Origin: Candidatus Omnitrophota bacterium
Lineage (GTDB): Bacteria > Hinthialibacterota > Hinthialibacteria > Hinthialibacterales > JAKPRU01
NCBI GenBank assembly: GCA_029570205.1
Contig: JAKQSI010000010.1
Span: forward strand, 1 to 51,657
Direction: 5' to 3'
Length of the DNA stretch: 51,657 nt
In this document: piece by piece, positions 25,629-33,578 of the stretch
How positions within the stretch are numbered: the first letter of the stretch is position 1
Layout of the letters: each line of letters begins with the position of its first letter
Notes under the pieces: generated by a model
What the model was told of the DNA's origin: nothing
Database searches by the model: none
Seen by the model: the letters and a program-made list of their open reading frames with translations, nothing else
Made by a program: the position numbers and the translations under genes

Positions 25629-28600
25629 GCTGCCCCCCCCGATACCCGTTTTTGAATGGGTTCTTTTTCGTTTTCCTCTTCCCGTTTCAGTTTCCTTGCC
25701 AGAAATTGCACGAATGAATCGACCAGATAGTACAGCACGGGAATGAAGACCAGGGTGAGAACGGTGGACGAGACCAATCCGCCTATCACGGCGACTGCCA
25801 TTGGAGCGCGGATCTCGGCCCCCTCGCCGAAACCGAGGGCGAGCGGAACCAGGGCGAGAATGGTCGTGAGCGTCGTCATGAGAATAGGGCGGATTCGTCT
25901 CTGCGCACCCTGGACCAGCGCTTCCAGGGTTTCCACACCTTCCTCGCGGCGCAGCCGGTTTACATAGTCAATCAGGACGATGGCGTTATTCACTGCAATT
26001 CCGGCCAGCATGATGATCCCGATGTATCCCATCATGTTCAGGGTCTGACCGGACCAATAGAAACCCCAAATCACGCCGATGGCAGCAAGCGGCATGGAGA
26101 ACATGATGATGAACGGATGGATGAGCGATTCAAACAATGAAGCCATGACCATGTAAACCAGGATCAACGCGAGAACCAGAGCGAACAGCAATCCCTGGAA
26201 AGACTCTGCGCGGCGCTGTTCCTCCCCGCCGAGTCGGATGTAATAATTTTCCGGCAGGTTGACAGTAGCCAGTCGGTCCCGGACGGCGCTTACGGCATCG
26301 GACAATTTGACCCCTTCCGCGAAGTCCGCGAAGATCTGTGCAATCCGTTCCTGGTCCTTATGAACGATTTCTCGAGGTCCCGGCTCGATCTCGAATTTCA
26401 CCAGTTCCGCAAGACGTACGGCTTTCCCGTCTGCCACGGGAACGAGGAGATCCTTGAGTTCGGTCAAGGTCTGGTCGTCCTCGCCAAGTTGAACACGGAT
26501 ATCCTTGGTCTGGTCAACATCCTGAATGGTGGTTGCGACCTCCCCCCGCAAATGGTTACTGATCAGGGAGATAATTCTCTGGGGTGACAGATTGAGGCTG
26601 GCCATGAGGGCACGATCCGGGATGAGATTCACCTCCGGGTTGCCCTCGAGGATATTGGTTCGGACATTGGTCAGTTCGGGCAAACGATAGATCCGGTCAT
26701 AGATTTGTCGCGACAAGTCGGAGAGAATCCCCAGTTTGCGCCCCTTCACCTCGATCACAATGGCTGCCTGTTCGGAGCCGATCATGTTGGAAAGGGAACT
26801 CTGCGAGAGAAGATAGTTCGCGGTCAGCCCGTAGATTTGTTTTGTTTTTCGATCCAGAGCGGCGATGATTTTGGGGACATTGAGGGCGCTGTTTTCCTTG
26901 AGGGAGACCAGGAGTTCGGCGGTATGCGGCCCTTCCGGTTCCTGTTCCGCGCCGGCGATTCGTTCGGGGCCTTTTCCAACGCGCGCAAAGACATGTTCCA
27001 CATCAGGGCCGTTTTCGCGAACCCATCCTTCAACCGAAGCGACTGCGTGATCGGTGACCTCCAGCTCGGTTCCGGGCGGCATTCGGAGTTTGATGATGAA
27101 TTGTTTTTCGGCGGCCTGCGGAATGAACTCGCGCTTGATGTTTTGTGCCACCGGAATACTGCCCACAGTGAGAACGATTGTGAGAAGAATGACCAGGAAT
27201 CGATGATGAAGCGCCCAGCGAAGAAATCCCGTGAACAGGCGATACCGCGCACCTGCCGAATGGGGAATTCCGCGCAGGAACCGAGAGGCCATCGCCGGGA
27301 TCATAACCAGCGCCACTACCAGCGAGGTCATGAGAGAGAACACTACGGTCAACGCCTGCTCTTTGAACAGCTGGGCGGTGACGCCGCCCAGGAACACGAT
27401 GGGAACGAACACCACGACTGTTGTGAGGGTGGATGCGGTGATGGCGGCGGTGACCTCGTTGGCTCCGTCACTGGCCGCCTCCCGGGCGTTTTTACCGATC
27501 TGACGATGGCGGAAAATGTTTTCGAGTACAACGATGGCGTTGTCCACCAGCATTCCCGAGCCGAGCGCCAAGCCACCCAGGGTCATGATGTTCAGGGACA
27601 GGTCCACGAAATACATCAGGTTGAACGTGGCGATGATCGAGACGGGAATCGAAAGCCCCACAATGAAAGTGGAGCGAATATGGCGCAGAAAAACAAACAG
27701 AATCCCAATTGCCAATAGGCCGCCGGAAATGGCGTTCGACTGGACTTCGGTGATTGCCTGGCGGATGAATACCGATTGGTCGTAAGCCATCTCCAGCTTC
27801 GTGTCTTTCGGCAGGTTGGCTCGATCTTGAGCAAGGAATTCCCGGACACGACGCACAACCTCCACCGTGTTGGTTCCCGATTCTTTGTAGAGGGCCAGCC
27901 CCACGGAGGGTTTTCCATCGAATCGGACGAAGTTTTCCGACTCTTTGAAATCCCAGCGGATATCGCCCAAGTCCTGAAGATAGATCGGCACACTGCCTTT
28001 GTATGTGACCACAACGTCCTTGATTTGGTCGATATCCTGCAATTCCCCGACTGCCCGGATCAGGTAACGCTGGTTACCCTCCTCTACCCAACCCCCCGAT
28101 GCACTGACATTAGCCTGAGTGAGAGCCTGAATTACCTGTTCGGTCGTGATCTCATAGAAGGTGAGCAGTTCGGGAGCCAGGCGGCAGCGAACTTCGGGGA
28201 TCAGCCCGCCGGAAATCTCCGCCCGTGCCACCCCGGCGATACGTTCCAGGTCCGGACCGATGGATCGGTAAGCCAGGAGGTACAGGTAATCCATCGCTCG
28301 GTCGCCGGTGAGCGCGAGGGTGACAATGGGAAGCTGGTTGGGGTCGTATCGAAGAACGCTGGCCGGCTCCGACAAGACATCGATGTTGAAGTACCCGATG
28401 GATTTTTTGACCTCCAGGAGGGCGAAATCCATGTCCGTTCCCCAGTCGAAATCGACCTGGACCACTCCGCCATCGGCGCGGGACACGCTGGTGACATGCT
28501 CGACACCCTTCACGGTTGTCAGGAAGGATTCATAGCGCTCGCAGACCTCACGTTCGACCTCCTCCGGAGACAGGCCGGGGGTGTCTGCTGTAATCGTGAT

Positions 28601-28777
28601 TCGTGGAATGCGCAGGTCCGGGAACAGATTCGTTGGGAGGTTGGTAACAGAAATGCTGCCCAGCAGAATGATCCCCAGGAAGAACATAGTCACCGTTACG
28701 GGATACCGGACGGAGAAGTTCCCGATGCTGCTTTCTTTCTTCTGACCCCCTCCACGGGGAGGCTGTGTTTCATTCAT
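25625..28777 (-). CDS. RND-family efflux permease (HAE1-like)
   Basis: A 1050-aa inner-membrane pump with the full twelve-helix RND layout: TM1 at 27-45, porter domains, TM2-6 (about 345-500), TM7 (about 527-545), second porter half and TM8-12 (about 860-1020). TM4 has GSGMLVDNAIVVLENI (Asp412, Asn413) and TM10 GIAVNNAIVLIDYVN (Asn930, Asn931, Asp937), the relay set normal for the VDN/NNAIVLID subgroup. It should use the proton gradient. It shares the locus with a degenerate RND fused to an ATPase, so a mixed trimer like MdtB2C is possible. An 18-bp gap separates it from the upstream ABC-2 permease, and its stop overlaps the next start by 4 nt. Confidence 0.9.
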   Translation of the reverse strand: MNETQPPRGGGQKKESSIGNFSVRYPVTVTMFFLGIILLGSISVTNLPTNLFPDLRIPRITITADTPGLSPEEVEREVCERYESFLTTVKGVEHVTSVSRADGGVVQVDFDWGTDMDFALLEVKKSIGYFNIDVLSEPASVLRYDPNQLPIVTLALTGDRAMDYLYLLAYRSIGPDLERIAGVARAEISGGLIPEVRCRLAPELLTFYEITTEQVIQALTQANVSASGGWVEEGNQRYLIRAVGELQDIDQIKDVVVTYKGSVPIYLQDLGDIRWDFKESENFVRFDGKPSVGLALYKESGTNTVEVVRRVREFLAQDRANLPKDTKLEMAYDQSVFIRQAITEVQSNAISGGLLAIGILFVFLRHIRSTFIVGLSIPVSIIATFNLMYFVDLSLNIMTLGGLALGSGMLVDNAIVVLENIFRHRQIGKNAREAASDGANEVTAAITASTLTTVVVFVPIVFLGGVTAQLFKEQALTVVFSLMTSLVVALVMIPAMASRFLRGIPHSAGARYRLFTGFLRWALHHRFLVILLTIVLTVGSIPVAQNIKREFIPQAAEKQFIIKLRMPPGTELEVTDHAVASVEGWVRENGPDVEHVFARVGKGPERIAGAEQEPEGPHTAELLVSLKENSALNVPKIIAALDRKTKQIYGLTANYLLSQSSLSNMIGSEQAAIVIEVKGRKLGILSDLSRQIYDRIYRLPELTNVRTNILEGNPEVNLIPDRALMASLNLSPQRIISLISNHLRGEVATTIQDVDQTKDIRVQLGEDDQTLTELKDLLVPVADGKAVRLAELVKFEIEPGPREIVHKDQERIAQIFADFAEGVKLSDAVSAVRDRLATVNLPENYYIRLGGEEQRRAESFQGLLFALVLALILVYMVMASLFESLIHPFIIMFSMPLAAIGVIWGFYWSGQTLNMMGYIGIIMLAGIAVNNAIVLIDYVNRLRREEGVETLEALVQGAQRRIRPILMTTLTTILALVPLALGFGEGAEIRAPMAVAVIGGLVSSTVLTLVFIPVLYYLVDSFVQFLARKLKREEENEKEPIQKRVSGGAA

Positions 28778-28795
28778 TCGGACAACCTCACAACT

Positions 28796-29647
28796 CTAGG
28801 TCAGCCATACGGAGCTGTATCGAAGACGGCGTAACAAATAATCGTAAACGAATCCAAGAAGTGCGATGAGAAACAGGCGGTTGGCCACGGCAGCCCCGAC
28901 GGCGATTCTGCCGGAGGACCCCATTACGCCTGACGTTCCGACCGGTGAAGGGAGCGGATTGAAAAAGAGATTGATCGGCCCGATCTCTTTCAACCAGAAA
29001 TAATGAATCCCGAACAACAGGAGGGCGACGATGGCTGTGGCCACGGCATTGCGGCAGAAGGTCGAAATCAAGACGGTGATCAGGGCTACCGCAAAAGCGG
29101 TGCTCAGGCAGAATCCGACAAACCATACGGGGTGCAACGCGGCAGACAGGAAACGACCGAAAACGGCAAAAATCAAAAAAACCAACGCACCACACCATGC
29201 GGTCAGACAAAGAACCTGCACCAGGACAATACCCCCCCGTGAAAACGGCTGGCTCCAGAGGATTTCCAGGGAGTTCTCATCCCGTTCCCGGGGCAGCAAG
29301 TTGCTGGTGATCAGAATCATGATTATGGTGAACAGAAGGTAACAGGACGCCAGAAGCTCCCGCCCCCCTTTGGGTGAATAATTCACGAACAGAAGGGAAA
29401 GCCATAAAATCGCCGCGAGGACAGCGATGTATCCCTCGACGCGAAGAAACCGACGGGAGGTATAGAGGAACAACGCTCCATAGTATCGACTGCTCTTCCA
29501 AAGCCGGTGAGACGCTGTGGCGATCCCGTATGCGGTGGCCCGTGCCGCTCGCGCCAGTCCCTGCCCGGCCGCTTTCGGCCAATGCCAGGTGAGATTGATC
29601 GGCAGGAATATGATCCAGCGCCATACGGCCAGGAACACTCTGTGCAT
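28796..29647 (-). CDS. ABC-2-type transporter permease
   Basis: A 283-aa inner-membrane protein with six hydrophobic helices and the ABC-2 hallmark between TM2 and TM3: LLPRERDENSLEILWSQPFS, the coupling segment found in Nos/Nat-type permeases. The last two helices flank a periplasmic loop. The ATPase partner is encoded 17 bp upstream. No fused extra domain, in contrast to the second ABC-2 permease of the locus. GGAG lies about 12 nt before the ATG. Confidence 0.82.
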   Translation of the reverse strand: MHRVFLAVWRWIIFLPINLTWHWPKAAGQGLARAARATAYGIATASHRLWKSSRYYGALFLYTSRRFLRVEGYIAVLAAILWLSLLFVNYSPKGGRELLASCYLLFTIIMILITSNLLPRERDENSLEILWSQPFSRGGIVLVQVLCLTAWCGALVFLIFAVFGRFLSAALHPVWFVGFCLSTAFAVALITVLISTFCRNAVATAIVALLLFGIHYFWLKEIGPINLFFNPLPSPVGTSGVMGSSGRIAVGAAVANRLFLIALLGFVYDYLLRRLRYSSVWLT

Positions 29648-29664
29648 TCTCTTACCGACTCCTT

Positions 29665-30612
29665 TCAGAATGCCTGTGGTATTTGTCCCATCCGTCCCGT
29701 CTGTTCTATCTCAACCTCTCCGCCTCCCAGAAACAGCACATACGCATCTTCTAAAGTAGGCAAAACCGGCCTGGCCGTCACCCGGGGCGCGTCGGAAGCG
29801 ACCACCCGAAAAGCCAACCCGTCCGGTTGCTCCCGAACTTGCACCAGGTTGCCTTGTCCCATCAATCTTTCGAGATCATCGCTTCCCCCCACAAATTCCC
29901 AGACCCGGCCCTCGGCGGGCAAGACAAATTCCATGGGCGATCCGCAATACCGCAACTCTCCCTCCGAGATCAGCGCCACCCGCGAGCAGGTCTCTTCCAC
30001 ATCGCCGACGATATGTGTGGAGAGAATCACCACTCGCCCTTCGCCCAACTCAAACAGATCGTTTCGGAAATGGACCCGTTCTTCCGGGTCCAAACCCGCT
30101 GTCGGCTCATCCACGATGAGTATTTTGGGATCGCCCATGAGGGCCTGGGCGATTCCAACCCGGCGCAACATGCCGCCCGAAAACGTGGAAAGGCGTTTAT
30201 CGCGCACCTCCTCCAAACGCACCATACGGAGCAGGTCGCGGGCACGATCCTGCGCCGAGCGGCGAGACAGGTTGTGCAATCGACCGATATACGTCAGAAA
30301 TTCCCAGGCGGTCAATTCGGGGTAATAGCCGAAAAATTGCGGAAGATATCCCAGGAGCGAGCGAATGCGTGTTTCATGCTTTCGGGCATCGAGACCGCAC
30401 AGAGTAAGCCGACCGGAGGTGGGTGCGAGCAGCAAGGTAATGATCTCCATGAGGGTGGTCTTTCCTGCACCGTTCGGCCCCAGCAGCCCGAAAAGGCCCT
30501 CCGTGAGAGTCAGAGAGATGCCTTTCAGGGCTTCCGTGCCGTCCGGATAGACCTTCCGCAGCTCACGACATTCCACTTGAAGCGGCAATTCCGTATTCAT
30601 CGATGAGATCAT
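29665..30612 (-). CDS. ABC-2 exporter ATPase subunit
   Basis: A 315-aa ATPase (or 311 aa from the second Met at 30600; neither has a clear SD). Walker A GPNGAGKT (45-52), Q-loop in LGYLPQFFG, signature FSGGM, Walker B ILIVDEP and H-loop STHIV are intact. It is a paralogue of the ATPase domain in the RND fusion: both share FSGGM, LIVDEPTAGLDP, VVILSTHIV and the end LPTLEDAYVL/PPTLEDAYIL. The C-terminal 80 residues are the accessory domain usual for CcmA/Nod-type ATPases. Expected to drive the 283-aa permease, possibly also its larger relative. Confidence 0.88.
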   Translation of the reverse strand: MISSMNTELPLQVECRELRKVYPDGTEALKGISLTLTEGLFGLLGPNGAGKTTLMEIITLLLAPTSGRLTLCGLDARKHETRIRSLLGYLPQFFGYYPELTAWEFLTYIGRLHNLSRRSAQDRARDLLRMVRLEEVRDKRLSTFSGGMLRRVGIAQALMGDPKILIVDEPTAGLDPEERVHFRNDLFELGEGRVVILSTHIVGDVEETCSRVALISEGELRYCGSPMEFVLPAEGRVWEFVGGSDDLERLMGQGNLVQVREQPDGLAFRVVASDAPRVTARPVLPTLEDAYVLFLGGGEVEIEQTGRMGQIPQAF

Positions 30613-30632
30613 TACGATAAAGTGGGAACCTG

Positions 30633-32177
30633 TCAGAGAGGCTTTTCGTTCTGTTGCTCCGAGCCGGCATCCTGTCCTCGGATGGCGGCATTGACTTCGA
30701 CCCCATCGGTCAGGGTTTCATACCCCAGGACCACCAACAGATCACCGTCTTTGAGTCCGTCAGCGATTTCGACTCGTTCCCGATTCTCGATGCCAAGGGT
30801 TACGATACGTTGTTTTGCCACCATGATGGTGACCGGCTCGGCGGGTTCCTCGAGTTCATCAGTGGCGTCCCGGATTGTATCAGCCGGCGCAGTCTCGGCT
30901 GGACCGGTATCCTGGACAGCATCGGCCATGGCAATTCCGCTGCTTGTCGGCATGTCGGGATTGGTCGAATCGTCCCCGGCAGGTGTTGGGGTGTCGGTCT
31001 CTTCTGTTGGAGAGGAAATGTTGTCGGTGGCGTTTTTCGGTGAAGGTTCCTCGGTTAATTCCTTCTTCTCCACCACAAAAACCACGTATTGATTGTTGCG
31101 CAGCATCACCAGATCGCGGGGGACACTGATCGCATCCGGCCGGGTCTCGGTGATGATCCGTGCGCTGGAGAACATGCCCGGGCGGAGTTCCGTGAGCGGA
31201 TTATCGACAATCACCTTGACTGTGTACGTTCGAGTGGTCGGGTTAAGTGTGGAGGAGATATCCCGGACAGTACCGGTGTATTTTCTGCCGTCTCTGGAAT
31301 AGATGCCAAGTTCGACGGTCTGTCCGATCTTCACAAAATCAATATCCTTCGCCGGAACGTCCAATTCAACAACAACCTGGCGGATATCAGCGATGCGAAG
31401 CACCGTCTGTCCGGAGCCGACCAGGGTTCCTTCCAGCAGTGTCAGGTCGGTTTCCTGGGCGCCGGCCTCTCCCGCTGTGGGAGGAACAGCGGGCAGAAGG
31501 ATGCCGGCAAACGGAGCCAGTATGTCCGTCTTTCGCAGATCCTCCTTCAGTTTCTCAATCTGAGTCCGTCTGGTCTCTATTGTTGTAAGTGCCTGTTGGT
31601 ACTGGCTTTCCGACTGAATCCGGGTAAGGCGTGCCTGCTCGTACTGGACCTCGGAGTACGCGCCGCGCTCGAACATTTTCTTGCTGAATTCTTCTTCTTT
31701 GATCCGACGTTCCATGGTGGCGCGCGCCGGGATGAGGTCCTGTTGGGCCATTTCAAGGGCACGTTCGGCTTCCCGGAGATCCAGTTGGATGGTGGTATCG
31801 TCTATTTTCGCAAGGAGTGTATTCGCTTCGACATAATCCCCATCTTCCCAGCGTTTGGTGAAATAAATCCGACCGCTCATTTCGGCCTTGAGTTCGACTT
31901 CCTTGAGGGGGCGAATGGTTCCGAATGCTTGAAGATAGGCATTCATTGGCCCGCGTGTGAGGAGTTGGGCGGTGACCGGGATTCGGAATGTGCGTGCCTC
32001 CGGCTTATTCGGCCCCCCGGAGCTGCCGGATGAGCCTGTGCCACCCCCTTTTCCGTCGGGATCGCCGGGCTGGGACCGGTTACACCCGAACATCAGGAGA
32101 CAAGAGATCAACGCGAGGACTTGAAACGCAAGCAGCCATCGGTGGGCAACAGGATACCGTTTATTTGTTTGAGACAT
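30633..32177 (-). CDS. HlyD/AcrA-type periplasmic adaptor lipoprotein of the efflux locus
   Basis: A 514-aa membrane-fusion protein when started at 32177, where MSQTNKRYPV opens a lipoprotein leader whose lipobox ends MFGC (Cys32); upstream in-frame codons add 38 residues with no signal character. A Gly/Ser-rich spacer follows, then the first lipoyl half (GTIRPLKEVELKAEMSGRI), an alpha hairpin of about 90 residues (EAERALEMAQQDLI...IEKLKEDLRKTDIL), the second lipoyl half (APFAGILLP), a beta barrel and a membrane-proximal domain. An acidic, Pro/Thr-rich insertion of 76 residues (30834-31061) interrupts the last domain. It should bridge the pumps and the TolC channel. First gene of the locus. 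No good SD was found. Confidence 0.85.
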   Translation of the reverse strand: MSQTNKRYPVAHRWLLAFQVLALISCLLMFGCNRSQPGDPDGKGGGTGSSGSSGGPNKPEARTFRIPVTAQLLTRGPMNAYLQAFGTIRPLKEVELKAEMSGRIYFTKRWEDGDYVEANTLLAKIDDTTIQLDLREAERALEMAQQDLIPARATMERRIKEEEFSKKMFERGAYSEVQYEQARLTRIQSESQYQQALTTIETRRTQIEKLKEDLRKTDILAPFAGILLPAVPPTAGEAGAQETDLTLLEGTLVGSGQTVLRIADIRQVVVELDVPAKDIDFVKIGQTVELGIYSRDGRKYTGTVRDISSTLNPTTRTYTVKVIVDNPLTELRPGMFSSARIITETRPDAISVPRDLVMLRNNQYVVFVVEKKELTEEPSPKNATDNISSPTEETDTPTPAGDDSTNPDMPTSSGIAMADAVQDTGPAETAPADTIRDATDELEEPAEPVTIMVAKQRIVTLGIENRERVEIADGLKDGDLLVVLGYETLTDGVEVNAAIRGQDAGSEQQNEKPL

Positions 32178-32589
32178 TCTTGGGGTTTCGGGAAACGCCC
32201 GAATCGGCTCGCTCAATTTCTCGGATGGATGTTTCCAAACCGACGGGTTTTCACATAGAACGATTGAGACGGTCGGAACATACCGACTCATCTCATTTAT
32301 TTAATATAATACGTATAAGATCGAGTTTTTATTTAGCCATCCCCAAAAAAAACACCGTTTCCGGAGGCGCGTTGAACCATAAAATGATAAAAATGAGGTA
32401 AATAGGCGCGCTGTTTCTTTTCCAACGAACTTGAGGACTGAAGGATGTCGAATGATAGAAAGGCCGGGACCGCTGCTTTTGGGCGACAGTTCTTTTTCTC
32501 TTCCGGTGAATTGCGTAAGATATCAGTTTCCGTAATGCCGTTCGCTGCCAAAGCGGACTGCACAGAAACTCTTTGGAGGATGATCCATA
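32178..32589. promoter_or_regulatory. 412-bp divergent promoter region between the efflux locus and the HAD gene
   Basis: The centre (about 32293-32335) is markedly AT-rich, with TATAAT on the plus strand at 32305-32310 and TATTAT/TATATT on the minus strand. An inverted repeat GTCGG-6nt-CCGAC lies at 32272-32287 and could be an operator for the efflux locus. No convincing -35 boxes. I see no gene here; the long minus-strand frame crossing it is the antisense of the HAD gene. Confidence 0.4.
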
Positions 32590-33456
32590 ATGACTGATAC
32601 CACCGGTTCTCCCGTCAAAGGAACCTTCTTGCCGGGGACACAAATTGAAATCATCAATCCCGATATTGTCCGAGGACAAATCAAGTTCGCTCTGTTCGAT
32701 TTTGATGGGACCCTGTCGCTCATCCGTGAGGGTTGGCAGCAGGTGATGATCCCCATGATGGTCGAAATCCTGCAAAGCCTCGACACGGGCGAATCCGAAG
32801 AGGAACTTCGGACGATTGTGACGGATTTTGTTACCCGCCTGACCGGAAAACAGACCATTTACCAGATGATTGAACTTGCGGAGCAGATCAAGAAGCGGGG
32901 GCATCAACCCAAGGAACCGCTTGAATACAAATATCAGTACCTTGACCTTCTCTGGACGCGGATCAAGGATCGGGTTCACGGATTGGAGTCGGGCGAATTG
33001 CAGCCCCTGGATTGGATGGTTCCCGGAGCCATGGACATTCTTCGGGAGCTCCATAAGCGCAATGTGACTATGTATCTGGCCAGTGGAACGGATCGTCCCT
33101 ATGTTCTGAATGAGTCCGGCGTGCTTGGGCTTCATCCTTATTTCGGTGACGCCGAACGGATTTACGGCGCGCTGGACGATTACAAGAGCTTCTCGAAGCG
33201 CATGATTATTCAGAAGATACTGAAAGACAACAATCTGTCCGGGCCGGGCCTGGTGACATTTGGGGACGGGTATGTTGAAATTGAAGATACGAAGACGGTT
33301 GGGGGGATCGCGGTGGGTGTTGCCACGAATGAAGCGGAGCGAGCGGGAATTGACGAGTGGAAGCGCAACCGATTGATTCAGGCGGGCGCGGATATTATCA
33401 TGCCGGACTTCCGTGAGGCAAAGGAAATTGTGGCGTATCTGTTCAACGAGAGTTAA
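32590..33456 (+). CDS. HAD-superfamily phosphatase
   Basis: A 288-aa cytoplasmic hydrolase. Motif I FALFDFDGTLSL gives the nucleophile and acid Asp pair, motif II is LASGT, the conserved Lys lies near DDYKSFSKR, and motif IV is LVTFGDGYVEIEDTK. A helical cap lies between motifs I and II (GmhB/beta-phosphoglucomutase-like size or larger). Many such enzymes dephosphorylate sugar phosphates. A PfkB/HldE-type kinase lies 5.2 kb downstream on the same strand beyond the defence block, and two nucleotide-sugar enzymes beyond that, so a sugar-activation role is inferred. GGAGG lies about 11 nt before the ATG. Its leader (GGAGGATGATCCAT) resembles that of the methyltransferase gene. Confidence 0.82.
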   Translation: MTDTTGSPVKGTFLPGTQIEIINPDIVRGQIKFALFDFDGTLSLIREGWQQVMIPMMVEILQSLDTGESEEELRTIVTDFVTRLTGKQTIYQMIELAEQIKKRGHQPKEPLEYKYQYLDLLWTRIKDRVHGLESGELQPLDWMVPGAMDILRELHKRNVTMYLASGTDRPYVLNESGVLGLHPYFGDAERIYGALDDYKSFSKRMIIQKILKDNNLSGPGLVTFGDGYVEIEDTKTVGGIAVGVATNEAERAGIDEWKRNRLIQAGADIIMPDFREAKEIVAYLFNES

Positions 33457-33523
33457 GAGAATTCGGTTGCGGCATAAGCTGGACGCTGCGCATCTTGTCC
33501 GGGACAGGGGATTGGGATATGTT

Positions 33524-33543
33524 TCCGGCATACCGTTGCCGGA
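33524..33543 (+). terminator. Possible hairpin terminator after the HAD gene
   Basis: TCCGGCA-6nt-TGCCGGA forms a 7-bp stem followed by GGCGACCTTTT. The T run is short and distant, so termination is uncertain. Confidence 0.3.
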
Positions 33544-33578
33544 GGCGACCTTTTAAGTCTTCGAGGGAGGGATGATCC

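Noticed and set aside
26705-27718. A 337-codon plus-strand frame inside the RND region
   Set aside because: Antisense shadow of the conserved RND permease, without recognisable domains.
32329-33531. A 400-codon minus-strand frame over the HAD gene
   Set aside because: The plus-strand HAD protein has all catalytic motifs, an SD and normal composition; the reverse frame has none.
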